The notes beneath the pieces are model-generated. The model was not told the DNA's origin. It did not search any database and saw only the letters and a program-made list of their open reading frames with translations. From Pseudophaeobacter arcticus DSM 23566 (lineage in GTDB: Bacteria > Pseudomonadota > Alphaproteobacteria > Rhodobacterales > Rhodobacteraceae), in contig NZ_KI421507.1 in NCBI RefSeq assembly GCF_000473205.1, positions 1,275,934 to 1,339,933 of the forward strand: 64,000 bases of DNA, given 5' to 3'. A program made the position numbers and the translations under genes. Shown in pieces: positions 54,027 to 64,000 of the stretch; position 1 is the stretch's first letter; each line of letters opens with the position of its first letter.

Positions 54027-55576
54027 GGGCCGTCTGCTGCGGCTGTGTCCGTCTTCACCGCTGTTTGCTCTCCGCCCAGTGACGTGGCGAGTTCGGCGAG
54101 CGTTTCCATCAGGCGCTCGCGAACTTTATCGTCAAGGTCTCCTGTCTCGGTCAGAGTTCTGAGTATCTCGGGCGCGTTCTTGTCCAGGTGGGCTGGTAGG
54201 CCTGTCCGATAGGCGGCCACCGCCGCAAGCGGCAAGGGATCCAGCAGCCCGGCCTGCACTGCGAGCATCAGTGCGACTTCATCCACCAAACGGAACGGCA
54301 TATGCTGGGATTGACGCAGCGCTTCGCGGATCCGCGCGCCACGGGTCAGCTTCTCGCGGACGCGGCCATCGGGCATGCCGCCGAAGCGGGTAAAGACCTC
54401 AAGTTCCAGAAACTGCGCATAGTCCAGACGCAGCGTGCCTGCGGCTTTGCGAAGGATTGGTGCCTGTGTCTTGCCGCCGACGCGGCTGACGCTCAGGCCC
54501 ACATCCACGGCCGGTTTCTGACCCTGATGGAACAGGGCGGCGTCCAGAACGATTTGCCCATCGGTGATCGAGATCAGGTTGGTCGGGATATAGGCCGACA
54601 GGTTGCCCGAGTCCGTCTCTGCAATCGGCAGGGCAGTGAGTGAGCCACCGCCGCGGTCCTTGGACAGTTTAGCCGCGCGTTCCAGAAGGCGTGCATGGAT
54701 GTAGAAGACATCACCGGGATAGGCCTCGCGACCCGGCGACTGACGGGTCAGAAGTGCGATTTCACGGTGGGTGGCGGCGTGTTTGGACAAATCATCAATC
54801 ACGATCAGCGCGTGCTGGCCTTTGTCGCGGAAGTATTCGGCCATGGTCATGCCTGCATAGGGCGCGATCCATTGCAGACCCGGCGCCTCAGACGCGCCCG
54901 CCACGACGACGATACAGCGCGCAAAGTTACCGCGCTCTGCAAGCGCATCGATGGCGCGGCGGACGCTGGATGTCTTCTGCCCCACGGCGACGTAGATGCA
55001 GATCATGTCGCTGCCACGTTGCGCGATCAGCGCGTCTATGGCCAGCGTCGTCTTACCCGTCGAATGATCGCCGACGATCAATTCACGCTGCCCCCGGCCA
55101 AGCGCAAACAGCGTGTCCACCACCACGATGCCGGTCTGGACGGGTTCGGTTACAAGATCACGTTCGATAATGGAGGGCGCAGGTTGTTCAATTGGCAGAT
55201 GCGTCTTGGACTCTATCGGTCCTTTGCCGTCCAGGGCGCGTCCCAGCGGGTCCACGATCCGACCCAGCAGCGCCTCGCCGACGGGCACGCGCGCAACCTC
55301 GCCGGTGCCGAAAACCGCGTCGCCCGCTTCCACGTCCCAAGCGGCGTCCAGAAGAACGCAGCCGATCAGGTCGGGGTCGAGCACGCGGGCGAAACCAGTT
55401 TGACCGCCCTCAAAACGCAAGACCTCGTCAAGCCGCACATCGCGCAGTCCGGAGATCATGGCAACGCCGTCGCCGATCTCTTCGACCCGCCCCTTGTGCT
55501 CGGTGCGAGGGCCAAGGGCCGTGCTCTTCAATGCGTCTGCTGTTTTCGCGACCCAGTTTGACGTGTCAGGCGGCAT
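54023..55576 (-). CDS. atpA: N-ATPase subunit alpha
   Basis: 517 residues. P-loop GDHSTGKT at 169-176 (GDRQTGKT in usual alpha), and the conserved end [10 protein letters not shown] / [18 protein letters not shown]. It forms the F1 hexamer with beta. It follows atpF with an 11-base overlap. Confidence 0.93.
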   Translation of the reverse strand: MPPDTSNWVAKTADALKSTALGPRTEHKGRVEEIGDGVAMISGLRDVRLDEVLRFEGGQTGFARVLDPDLIGCVLLDAAWDVEAGDAVFGTGEVARVPVGEALLGRIVDPLGRALDGKGPIESKTHLPIEQPAPSIIERDLVTEPVQTGIVVVDTLFALGRGQRELIVGDHSTGKTTLAIDALIAQRGSDMICIYVAVGQKTSSVRRAIDALAERGNFARCIVVVAGASEAPGLQWIAPYAGMTMAEYFRDKGQHALIVIDDLSKHAATHREIALLTRQSPGREAYPGDVFYIHARLLERAAKLSKDRGGGSLTALPIAETDSGNLSAYIPTNLISITDGQIVLDAALFHQGQKPAVDVGLSVSRVGGKTQAPILRKAAGTLRLDYAQFLELEVFTRFGGMPDGRVREKLTRGARIREALRQSQHMPFRLVDEVALMLAVQAGLLDPLPLAAVAAYRTGLPAHLDKNAPEILRTLTETGDLDDKVRERLMETLAELATSLGGEQTAVKTDTAAADGP

Positions 55577-56300
55577 CTTTCACCGCCTTCCGGACCTGTA
55601 TTAAGTCCGCAGCCCACGAGTTGTGGAGGGTGAAGTGCGGGCTGCGCAGCTCCAGACCGGCAATCAGGTTGGGATCGGTGGTGAAACGTATTTCTGTGGT
55701 TCCGCCTAAAGCGGTCTGAATTTCCTTTTTGATCTTCCCTTGTTCTGCTCCTGTCTCGGTCGCCGAAACGATCTCGATGCCTTTTGGATCACTGGCCAGC
55801 GCTTTGCGGTCGGCGGCGGGCATATCTGCGATGGCGTTCACCAGTTGCGACAGAAAGGCGGATTGCACAGTGGGACCATTCAGGCGTTCCAGCAGCCGGG
55901 CGGCAATCTTGAGCGACAACTCCAAGGCCTGGGCGTCATTGGCTTTGGCTGCGGCTACCCTATCATGGCTTTTAGTGTCTTTTGCTGTGGCCAATATCGC
56001 CTCGGCCTGTGTGCGGGCCTCGGCGAGGGTGGATTTTGCGGCGGATTCAGCTTCTGCCCTTGCCGCATCACGCATCGCGGCGCGTTCTTCTGCGATGCCG
56101 GCGCGGGCCTTGGTGGCTTCGGCCAGTGCGGTGTCGGCCTTGGCCTGCGTCGCCGTTGCCGCTCCGATCACCGCCTGTGCGGTTTTTTGACGCTTGGCAA
56201 TGGCCGCCGCGACAGGACGCCAGAAGACCCGTGACAATAGCCAGACGAGTATCAGGACGTTGACCGCCTGCAGGCCGAGGCCCCAGAAATCAATTGTCAT
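55566..56300 (-). CDS. atpF: N-ATPase subunit b with delta-like C-terminus
   Basis: 244 residues, about 90 longer than a usual b subunit. One N-terminal membrane helix (about 8-28) is followed by a long alanine/glutamate coiled coil to ~140. The final ~70 residues (from [20 protein letters not shown] to [18 protein letters not shown]) resemble the C-terminal domain of the delta/OSCP subunit. No separate atpH gene is present, so this fusion may supply the delta function. Confidence 0.88.
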   Translation of the reverse strand: MTIDFWGLGLQAVNVLILVWLLSRVFWRPVAAAIAKRQKTAQAVIGAATATQAKADTALAEATKARAGIAEERAAMRDAARAEAESAAKSTLAEARTQAEAILATAKDTKSHDRVAAAKANDAQALELSLKIAARLLERLNGPTVQSAFLSQLVNAIADMPAADRKALASDPKGIEIVSATETGAEQGKIKKEIQTALGGTTEIRFTTDPNLIAGLELRSPHFTLHNSWAADLIQVRKAVKDAA

Positions 56301-56304
56301 CGGC

Positions 56305-56550
56305 CTAAGCCAGCAGCGGGTTGGCGAAGATCAACAAGAGCGCGATCACCAGACAATAGATCGCGGTCGTCTCGATCATGGCTAGGCCTACGAAAAGCGT
56401 ACGCGAAATCGTGTTCGCGGCTTCCGGCTGGCGCGCGATGGCGTCCATCGCGGCGGCCACGGCGCGGCCTTCTGCGAGTGCGGGTCCAAGTGCGCCAAAG
56501 GCCACGGCAAAAGCCGCACCGATGATGCTGGCAAGAGCGAGGTAATCCAT
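56305..56550 (-). CDS. atpE: N-ATPase subunit c (rotor ring)
   Basis: 81 residues, two-helix hairpin with loop ARQPEAAN. The ion site is visible: Glu27 in helix 1 and Glu60-Thr61...Tyr65 in helix 2 (MIETTAIY). Spacing of 33 residues between the glutamates equals that of the Na+ ligands Gln32/Glu65/Ser66/Tyr70 of the Ilyobacter Na+ ring. The double-glutamate pattern is typical of N-ATPases. Confidence 0.92.
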   Translation of the reverse strand: MDYLALASIIGAAFAVAFGALGPALAEGRAVAAAMDAIARQPEAANTISRTLFVGLAMIETTAIYCLVIALLLIFANPLLA

Positions 56551-57263
56551 TAAGTGTCCTTTTGGTTTGGGGGAGGGCGCGGCGCGGCATCGCGCTTGGC
56601 GCTTTGGCCGTCCTCTACCGTGGATGTGATGAAGACCATTGCCAGGACGGCAAAGATGTAGGCCTGCACCAATCCGGTCAGCAGATCGAGCGCCATCAGC
56701 GGGATCGGCACCAGAAGGCCCGCCAGCGAGGCGACGATGCCGATGACGAAAACGCCGCTCATGACATTTCCGAATAGGCGCACAAACATGGAAAATACGC
56801 GTGTCAGGCTTTGCAGTATGTTGAGCGGGATCATGACCGGGTTGGGTGCTGCGAAGGATTTGAGATAGCCACCAATGCCGTCGCCGCGCACACCAAACCA
56901 GATCACCGACATAAAGACGAGTACGGCCAAAGCGGCGTCGGTTTCCAGCCCAGCGGTTGGCGGCTCGACCCCCGGGATCAGCGACGACCAGTTGGCTACA
57001 AGAATGAACATGAACAGCGTGCCGATGAAAGCGCGGTAAGGGGCAGGGTTTGCGCCGCTCGTCTCGACGATCTGGGTGTCCATCGTGGTGACGATCAGCT
57101 CTAAGGCGGCCTGCCGTTTGCCGGGCACAAGGTCCATCCGCCTCGTCAGCAGAAAGGACCCGAGAACCAGTATCGCCATGATCGCCCAGGTCGTCAGCAC
57201 GGCCTGTGTGATGGGCAGAGGGCCGAGGTAGAAGAGTGCGATTGAGTCCAGTGGCGAATTCAA
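56550..57263 (-). CDS. atpB: N-ATPase subunit a
   Basis: 237 residues, five to six helices; the essential arginine lies in MFVRLFGNVMSG. It forms the ion channels against the c ring. Overlaps atpR by four bases and touches atpE. Confidence 0.92.
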   Translation of the reverse strand: MNSPLDSIALFYLGPLPITQAVLTTWAIMAILVLGSFLLTRRMDLVPGKRQAALELIVTTMDTQIVETSGANPAPYRAFIGTLFMFILVANWSSLIPGVEPPTAGLETDAALAVLVFMSVIWFGVRGDGIGGYLKSFAAPNPVMIPLNILQSLTRVFSMFVRLFGNVMSGVFVIGIVASLAGLLVPIPLMALDLLTGLVQAYIFAVLAMVFITSTVEDGQSAKRDAAPRPPPNQKDT

Positions 57264-57550
57264 ACCTCGTCCCTCCGCACCTTGTAGAGCATCAGAGCTC
57301 TGGCGCAGAGGACCCCTGCAAAAGTCGCCAGCAAGGCCAGCCCGCCAATCAGGACTGCGATGAAAAAGCCCGTGACCAAAAGGGACAGACGCCCGAGGGT
57401 CAGGGCCAATCCCATCAGCGGTTGACCGTCGTGCACGATCAGATCAGCCGTCGCGCGCAGGGCGCGGAAATAACCATATCCGATAAAAAGCCCAGCCAGA
57501 AAACAGCTTGGCAGGAGGATGAACAGCGGCAGGCCTGAGAGATCAATCAT
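57260..57550 (-). CDS. atpR: N-ATPase assembly/accessory protein AtpR
   Basis: 96 residues with three membrane helices, start MIDLSGLPLFILLPSCFLAG (ATGA overlap with atpQ). AtpR is found only in N-type ATPase operons and is thought to help c-ring assembly or ion site chemistry. Confidence 0.85.
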   Translation of the reverse strand: MIDLSGLPLFILLPSCFLAGLFIGYGYFRALRATADLIVHDGQPLMGLALTLGRLSLLVTGFFIAVLIGGLALLATFAGVLCARALMLYKVRRDEV

Positions 57551-57839
57551 TCCGCATTCATCCATTTCCATGCGGTCCAGCCGCCAAGGCAAACACCCAA
57601 AAACATTAAAGGGGCGCTCCAGAAAATGCCTGAGGCGAAGCGGGCATCAAGCCAGCGCCCCAAAAACAGGCCCGCCAGCGTCGGGACAACAAAGATCCAG
57701 CCCAACACCCCAATTTGCGCCAGACGGCGGCCCACGGACATATCACCGTCGCGCAGCCAGCGGTCACGCCGGTCCCGGCGCAGACGGGTTTGCGTCACCA
57801 GCGGATCATCGTCGGGCCCATCTTGTTGAGGCGTGGGGG

Positions 57840-57843
<4 letters not shown>
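57547..57843 (-). CDS. atpQ: AtpI-like protein AtpQ
   Basis: 98 residues. A basic N-terminal tail and two membrane helices (VLGWIFVVPTLAGLFLG, FWSAPLMFLGVCLGGWTAW), the AtpI/MgtE-like accessory of N-type operons. Overlaps atpC by four bases. Confidence 0.85.
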
Positions 57844-59728
<1,885 letters not shown>

Positions 59729-59926
59729 TCAACTTAACCGGAGCGTCGGGGGACCGTGCTGATCGGTGTTAGCGTGGCGCCGGTAGCCGCGCAGGCGTAC
59801 TATACAAATCGGGCACCTTTCATTGAAAACCATGGCCGCTAACCCTGATCAGTGCGGAAGGGGCTATCTCCAGGCAAACATGAACGCACCGCTGCGTCAT
59901 GTGGCGCAACCTTTGGGAGGTTTGTC

Positions 59927-60346
59927 GTGATTGGATACTTTGGAAACATCGAAGAATTGGCCGAAGAAAACACGGACTTCCGGCGGGTGCTTTATACTGG
60001 AGCCAAGCTTCAGCTGGTTTTGATGTCGATTGATCCAGGCTCCGAGATAGGCGGTGAGCTTCATTCCGACACGGATCAGTTCTTTCGTATCGAGGACGGC
60101 AAAGGGCGCGCGGTGATCGACGGCGTCACCCATAAGTTGGGACCCGGCGACGGTATCGTTGTGCCTGCAGGTGCGCATCATAATGTGATTTGCACAGGGC
60201 ATGAGCCGCTCAAATTTTTTACGATCTATGGCCCGGCACATCATCGCGATCAGCTTGTGCAGAAGACAAAGGCAGAAGCGGATGCCTCGGACGAAACCTT
60301 TGAGGGACAGACCACCGAAAACAAATCTGACGTGGTCCGGATCTAG
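59927..60346 (+). CDS. Cupin-domain protein
   Basis: 139 residues from GTG 59927, which has a perfect GGGAGG site. Single cupin barrel with GGELHSDTDQFFRIEDGKG and VPAGAHHNV, the metal-binding histidines. Small enzyme or binding protein; substrate unknown. Divergent from the N-ATPase operon. Confidence 0.85.
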   Translation: MIGYFGNIEELAEENTDFRRVLYTGAKLQLVLMSIDPGSEIGGELHSDTDQFFRIEDGKGRAVIDGVTHKLGPGDGIVVPAGAHHNVICTGHEPLKFFTIYGPAHHRDQLVQKTKAEADASDETFEGQTTENKSDVVRI

Positions 60347-60439
60347 TGACCTGGTCCTGTTGCCGTTCTGAGCACAGTCAAAATGGGCGCATAATGTGCC
60401 GTCAAATCATCTTCACGCAAAAAAAACATGGGGTTTTTA

Positions 60440-60745
60440 ATGTCACAAAATAGCAAAGCAACCACAGAGGCAGCGACCGATTTCGAAGCTGTAAGCCACC
60501 AGCTCGCCGCCTTGCGGACAGATTTGTCGCGCCTTGCCGAGACAGTCAGCGGGATTGCTGGAAAACGCGGTAGCCATATGGCGACTGATATCGTCGAAGG
60601 CTTTGGCGAAGCAAAACATTACGTCGAAAGAACAGGGAAATCTGCCGAACATCAGCTTGAGGCATCGGTTGCCGATCATCCGTTACTGGCCATTGGCCTT
60701 GCGGCGAGCGCTGGTCTTTTGGTCGGGGCCATGTCGCGCCGGTGA
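60440..60745 (+). CDS. DUF883/ElaB-like membrane-anchored protein
   Basis: 101 residues from ATG 60440 (a second ATG lies 12 bases earlier). Helical soluble part then one C-terminal membrane helix (HPLLAIGLAASAGLLVGAMSRR), the ElaB/YqjD pattern of ribosome-associated stationary-phase proteins. GTGA overlap with the next gene. Confidence 0.78.
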   Translation: MSQNSKATTEAATDFEAVSHQLAALRTDLSRLAETVSGIAGKRGSHMATDIVEGFGEAKHYVERTGKSAEHQLEASVADHPLLAIGLAASAGLLVGAMSRR

Positions 60746-61131
60746 ACCAGTTTCTGACAGATGCGATGCGCGGCGTTGAAGGCAGTGCGCGAGACGCCGC
60801 GCAAAAAGTGCTTTGGCGCTTGTTTTTGGAAATATCAGTCGGCCTGATTGGGCTTGCGGGCTTTGGGTTCATCACTGCGTCTGCCTTCCTCGCACTCAGC
60901 GCGTCTTTCGGCGCTGCATGGGCGGCCCTATCGACGGGGCTTGGTTTGCTTTTGGCAGCAGGAGGGTGTGTGGCGATCGTCAAAAAACCGTGGTCAAAAC
61001 AGCATCTTTCAAACGCACCCAACGCCCCACCCATTCCCACGGCAACGGACCCCGCAGGCGTCGCGGCTACAGTTGCTTTTACTGCAGCCTTTGTCCTTGC
61101 CAGATATTTGGGCGACGACAAGCCGGACTGA
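60742..61131 (+). CDS. YqjE/holin-superfamily-like membrane protein
   Basis: 129 residues from GTG 60742. Two adjacent membrane helices (LFLEISVGLIGLAGFGFITASAF; WAALSTGLGLLLAAGG) and a third near the C-terminus. Pairing with a DUF883 gene matches the yqjD-yqjE arrangement of E. coli. Not a phage lysis gene by context. Confidence 0.7.
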   Translation: MNQFLTDAMRGVEGSARDAAQKVLWRLFLEISVGLIGLAGFGFITASAFLALSASFGAAWAALSTGLGLLLAAGGCVAIVKKPWSKQHLSNAPNAPPIPTATDPAGVAATVAFTAAFVLARYLGDDKPD

Positions 61132-61182
61132 TTTGATCGGGAAAAGTGCTGCGAAGGCATCCTTTTCCTGATCAACTTACTT

Positions 61183-61211
61183 GGGCCTGAGAAGGCTTTT
61201 ATTTCAGGCCC
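61183..61211 (+). terminator. Hairpin after the YqjE-like gene
   Basis: GGGCCTGA (61183-61190) pairs with TCAGGCCC (61204-61211); a short T-rich tract follows. Weak terminator for the plus-strand pair. Confidence 0.5.
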
Positions 61212-61285
61212 CGGCGCTTGTTTTGGGAGTGATGGGTCAAAGTCACTCGATCAATTGCGCTAGGGAAGCTTAGGTCTGCTGTGCG

Positions 61286-61327
61286 GAAAAACCGGACACT
61301 GGCTGACTGTGTGCCGGTGTCCGGTTT
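61286..61327 (-). terminator. Terminator after the SDR gene
   Basis: AAACCGGACAC (61289-61299) pairs perfectly with GTGTCCGGTTT (61317-61327). On the minus strand the stem ends in TTTTT, so it terminates the SDR transcript. Confidence 0.75.
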
Positions 61328-61333
61328 ATTGTT

Positions 61334-62086
61334 TTACAGTTTAGTTATGGAGTTCCCCCCATCGACAACCATGGCACTGCCGGTCACGAAAGACGCCTGA
61401 TCAGAAAGCAAGAACAAAGCTGCGTTGGCGATTTCGGACGGCTCAGCCATGCGCTTGAGCGCGTGGAAACTGCGCACGACTTCATGAGTCCCCACGTCAT
61501 CACCGGCCATGGGCGTCATCGTGCCTCCCGGGAGGAGCGCGTTTACGCGGATGTTTTCCGGCCCGTGTTCTGTCGCCAGAACCTGTGTCATCCCGATGAG
61601 TCCCGCCTTGGAAGCGGCGTAGGCCGCCATGCCAGGCAAGCCGATTGTGTGTCCCACGAATGTGGATGTGAACACAATTGAACCACCACCGCGTTTACGC
61701 ATCGCAGGGATCTGGAACTTGGCCGCATAGAACCCGCTATTCAGATTTACCGCCATCACTTTATGCCAGTTGCTGTCTGCCATGTCGGGGACTGGTCCCA
61801 TGTCTCCAATGATACCTGCATTGTTGAAAGCGCCGTCGAGGCTGCCAAAGCGCGATTCCGCGAGCGCCACCAACGCCTCGGCGTAGCTCGCGTCCTCGAC
61901 GTTCCCCGCGAGGAAAGCCGCCTCGCCTCCCGTGGCAGAAATATCCTTTGTGATCTCCTCAAGCAGTTCGGCGCGACGCGCTCCGAGCACCAGTTTCGCA
62001 CCTTCAGCTGCGAAAATTCTGGCGGCGGCGGCTCCTATGCCACTGCTCGCGCCGGTGATGATAATTGTCTTTCCGTTGAGAAGCAT
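61334..62086 (-). CDS. SDR-family oxidoreductase
   Basis: 250 residues, classical SDR: TGASSGIG nucleotide motif, NNAG at ~90, catalytic YAASKAGL (Tyr/Lys) near residue 155, and PGGTMTPM. It probably reduces or oxidises a small alcohol/ketone with NAD(P)H. Substrate not predictable. Confidence 0.88.
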   Translation of the reverse strand: MLLNGKTIIITGASSGIGAAAARIFAAEGAKLVLGARRAELLEEITKDISATGGEAAFLAGNVEDASYAEALVALAESRFGSLDGAFNNAGIIGDMGPVPDMADSNWHKVMAVNLNSGFYAAKFQIPAMRKRGGGSIVFTSTFVGHTIGLPGMAAYAASKAGLIGMTQVLATEHGPENIRVNALLPGGTMTPMAGDDVGTHEVVRSFHALKRMAEPSEIANAALFLLSDQASFVTGSAMVVDGGNSITKL

Positions 62087-62301
62087 TCCTATCTCCTTAT
62101 ATTGAGGACTGGGAGATGCTTAGTCAGATCGAGGCTGCTGACCGACCCGTTTCTTGCGTAAATACCATTTGTCTGCTGCGAAAGGTCGCCATTTATTGCG
62201 GATGCAGCGTCGGTCGCTCTGGGCTCAAAGTCGACCTTGGGCTGGCTTGAGCACCCCTAGCGAACGCGCGGCGGCGTGGCGTTTCTCTGCGTCAGGACAA
62301 A

Positions 62302-63294
62302 TCAATTTGTTGCTGAGGTGTGGCCGACAACTTGCAAGTCTTCACACTCAAAGCCATGGCGTTCCAAGTCGAGGGTGATGTGAGACAGCCCGAACCTATC
62401 GCGAAGGGCGATCTTCACGGCCTCTTTCACGCGATCAGCCTCGTTCCAGCGGCCTTCTTTGATCACAATATGGGCGTTCAATGCGGATTGGTGTTCCTGC
62501 ATCTGCCACAGATGCAGGTGGTGCACATCCCCAACGCCTGACACGCCGCGCATCGCCGCTAGCACAGCTTGCGTATCCATATCCGGCGGACTGCCCAGCA
62601 TCAGGATGCGCACTGACCCGCCAATTTCGGTGATGGATTGCCACAGGATGTAACCGGCGATCAACAATGTGATCAGTGGATCAATCAGCCGCCAATCATA
62701 GAGAATAATGACAGTGCCTGCCACAATGACAGCAACGGAACCAAGTGCATCCGCAACATTATGCAGGAACGCCGCGCGAATATTCATGCTGCTTTTGGAG
62801 AGTGCATAGGTCAGAAATGCGGTGAGCGTATCTACCCCAAGCGCGAATGCTGCAATGATAACAACTGACCATCCGTCCACGTCTGTGGGGGCGAACAGTC
62901 GCAAAACCGCCTCATACGTCAAAAAGAGGCCCAGCAGGATCAGCGTTGTGTAGTTTATCAACGCCGCAACGATCTCTGCACGGCCATATCCAAACGTCAT
63001 GGTGTCGTCTGCGGGTCGCCTTGCGATAATACGTGCAAACAGGGCCAGACCAAGCGAAAGCGCATCTGACAGATTGTGGATCGCATCGGCGATTAAAGCG
63101 AGGCTACCCGATAGAATTCCGCCGACGATCTGCACCACAGTCAACATGATATTGATCATAACGGCCCAAACTATCCGCGTGTTTCCGGCTTTGGGGTCGA
63201 TATGTTGGTGATGTCCGGGTTTGCTGAGGACGTTCCCGGTTTTGATCCTATGCCCCAATTCAGACGGGCATATTATTGAACATGTCGTCCTCAT
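62302..63294 (-). CDS. Cation diffusion facilitator (CDF) metal exporter
   Basis: About 330 residues, six membrane helices. Metal-site motifs ADAIHNLSDALSLG in helix 2 and FLHNVADALGSVAV in helix 5 place it with zinc/cadmium/cobalt exporters (CzcD/ZitB group). A cytosolic histidine-containing C-terminal domain (VHHLHLWQMQEHQ) follows. The start is uncertain: ATG 63294 overlaps the small upstream gene, and TTG 63258 is an alternative. Confidence 0.85.
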   Translation of the reverse strand: MRTTCSIICPSELGHRIKTGNVLSKPGHHQHIDPKAGNTRIVWAVMINIMLTVVQIVGGILSGSLALIADAIHNLSDALSLGLALFARIIARRPADDTMTFGYGRAEIVAALINYTTLILLGLFLTYEAVLRLFAPTDVDGWSVVIIAAFALGVDTLTAFLTYALSKSSMNIRAAFLHNVADALGSVAVIVAGTVIILYDWRLIDPLITLLIAGYILWQSITEIGGSVRILMLGSPPDMDTQAVLAAMRGVSGVGDVHHLHLWQMQEHQSALNAHIVIKEGRWNEADRVKEAVKIALRDRFGLSHITLDLERHGFECEDLQVVGHTSATN

Positions 63295-63439
63295 ATTTGG
63301 GTCCGACGGCCCGCTTCTCGTCTGGTGGTGCCGTTTGTTCCTTCGGCGTCTTGCCATCGTTCTTGGTGGCAGGTGCAGTCTTCGCCTCGGCGGGGGCTGT
63401 GGAGCCAAGCGCCTTTTTGTCTAGATCCTTGAAAGTCAT
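63260..63439 (-). CDS. 59-residue charged protein, unknown
   Basis: MTFKDLDKKALGSTAPAEAK, then an alanine/lysine-rich region ending YEDDMFNNMPV. Disordered-looking. It ends just before or within the start of the CDF gene, so coupling is possible. No family recognised. Confidence 0.45.
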   Translation of the reverse strand: MTFKDLDKKALGSTAPAEAKTAPATKNDGKTPKEQTAPPDEKRAVGPKYEDDMFNNMPV

Positions 63440-63587
63440 TTGAAGCTCGCTTTCTGTGTTGTATGTTGGGTCCAACAACTGTCCCTCGAACGGGCACCCG
63501 GTTGCACTAATCCAAGTTAGGAGCGGCGGTCGTTCCCACGATGCATCGACGTGGTCAGCGGTAAGATCCTTTTCGCAGGTGAGCCTG

Positions 63588-64000
63588 CTAACCGGTGACA
63601 CGTCCGTCTCCGACAACAAGTTGTCTCCGACACAGACCTGCGATCTTTTCGTCATGGGTCGAGATCAGAAACGTCGTGCCTTCCTCTCGATTGATTTGAC
63701 CGATCAACTCCATGACGCGGGCAGCAGAGGCGCGGTCAAGGTTGCCGGTCGGCTCGTCTGCGAGCACCAGTTCGGGGCCGTTCATCAGGGCGCGGGCGAC
63801 GGCGACACGTTGTTTCTGTCCGCCTGACAGTTTGGTCGAGGGGAAGTTGGTCCGTTCCTCTAGCCCCATGCGCACCAGCAAGTCGCGGCCACGGTCGCGG
63901 GCGGCGGATGTCTCGCGGCCCATTCGGACAGCTGTCGGAAAGATGACGTTTTCCAGTGCGGTGAAATCGGGCAACAAGTTATGAAACTGGAAGACAAAGC
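63588..64000 (-). CDS. ABC transporter ATPase, LolD/MacB-like (5' part outside window)
   Basis: The C-terminal ~137 residues are present: Q-loop region FQFHNLLPDFTALENV, signature LSGGQKQR, Walker B LVLADEPTGNLD and H-loop STHD. Walker A lies beyond the right edge. Subfamily suggests lipoprotein release or macrolide/peptide export. Confidence 0.87.
   Translation of the reverse strand, partial: FVFQFHNLLPDFTALENVIFPTAVRMGRETSAARDRGRDLLVRMGLEERTNFPSTKLSGGQKQRVAVARALMNGPELVLADEPTGNLDRASAARVMELIGQINREEGTTFLISTHDEKIAGLCRRQLVVGDGRVTG

Noticed and set aside
60742..61131. Phage holin
   Set aside because: Holin-like helices, but the gene is paired with a DUF883/ElaB-like gene and no phage genes are near.

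Overview
The window reads as a chromosome segment of a marine alphaproteobacterium of the Rhodobacteraceae (Roseobacter group). The inference rests on moderately high GC, RutR-type pyrimidine control, TRAP transport, the ActP-like symporter / DUF4212 / DUF294 / exonuclease block next to acs, and the style of the intergenic GC-rich repeats. No database search was possible, so family names come from motifs and gene order.

Positions 1-10.6 kb: a reductive pyrimidine catabolism locus. preT and preA (dihydropyrimidine dehydrogenase), a Zn-dependent ureidopropionase/carbamoylase and a dihydropyrimidinase encode all three steps from uracil/thymine to beta-amino acids. A taurine/nitrate-type ABC transporter with a THI5/NMT1-like binding protein follows. 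A divergent RutR-like TetR regulator and two RutR-like operators (one perfect palindrome at 3348-3365, one degenerate at 9457-9474) tie enzymes and uptake together. Two copies of a GC-rich hairpin repeat lie inside the locus.

Positions 10.6-24 kb: a flavin reductase, then a minus-strand block running acs, adk, DUF4212, SSS symporter, frameshifted cNMP/CBS/DUF294 regulator, small membrane protein and membrane-anchored exonuclease. It looks like acetate uptake and activation with AMP recycling. A divergent TRAP dicarboxylate-type transporter (dctP-dctQ-dctM) follows, with an attenuator after dctP.

Positions 24.1-30.2 kb: a two-gene cassette between the TRAP terminator and a tRNA-Asn gene. It encodes a papain-like protease fused to an alpha/beta hydrolase, and a trypsin-like protease fused to a NUC1 nuclease and an SGNH hydrolase. 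Five intact-looking hydrolase centres sit in two signal-less proteins. This is the best candidate for an undescribed system.

Positions 30.3-33.8 kb: a FecBCD-type metal/siderophore ABC transporter and a DUF2946 protein.

Positions 33.8-64 kb: an acquired island. Its left edge is a decayed tyrosine integrase, an IS3-family element without a target duplication, and a trbB conjugation gene cut by the IS. Then come envelope/stress proteins (DUF1003, HdeD, DUF1269, DUF3309, a Crp/Fnr regulator, small lipoproteins), the arginine deiminase pathway with a transporter (arcD-like, arcA, arcB, arcC), a coupled phaC-fabI-pta-ackA operon, and a complete N-type ATPase operon (atpDCQRBEFAG). The logic appears to be substrate-level ATP from carbamoyl phosphate and acetyl phosphate, an ATP-driven ion pump, and PHA as an electron/carbon sink, that is, survival without respiration. 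Further stress genes, an SDR, a CDF metal exporter and a partial ABC ATPase close the window.
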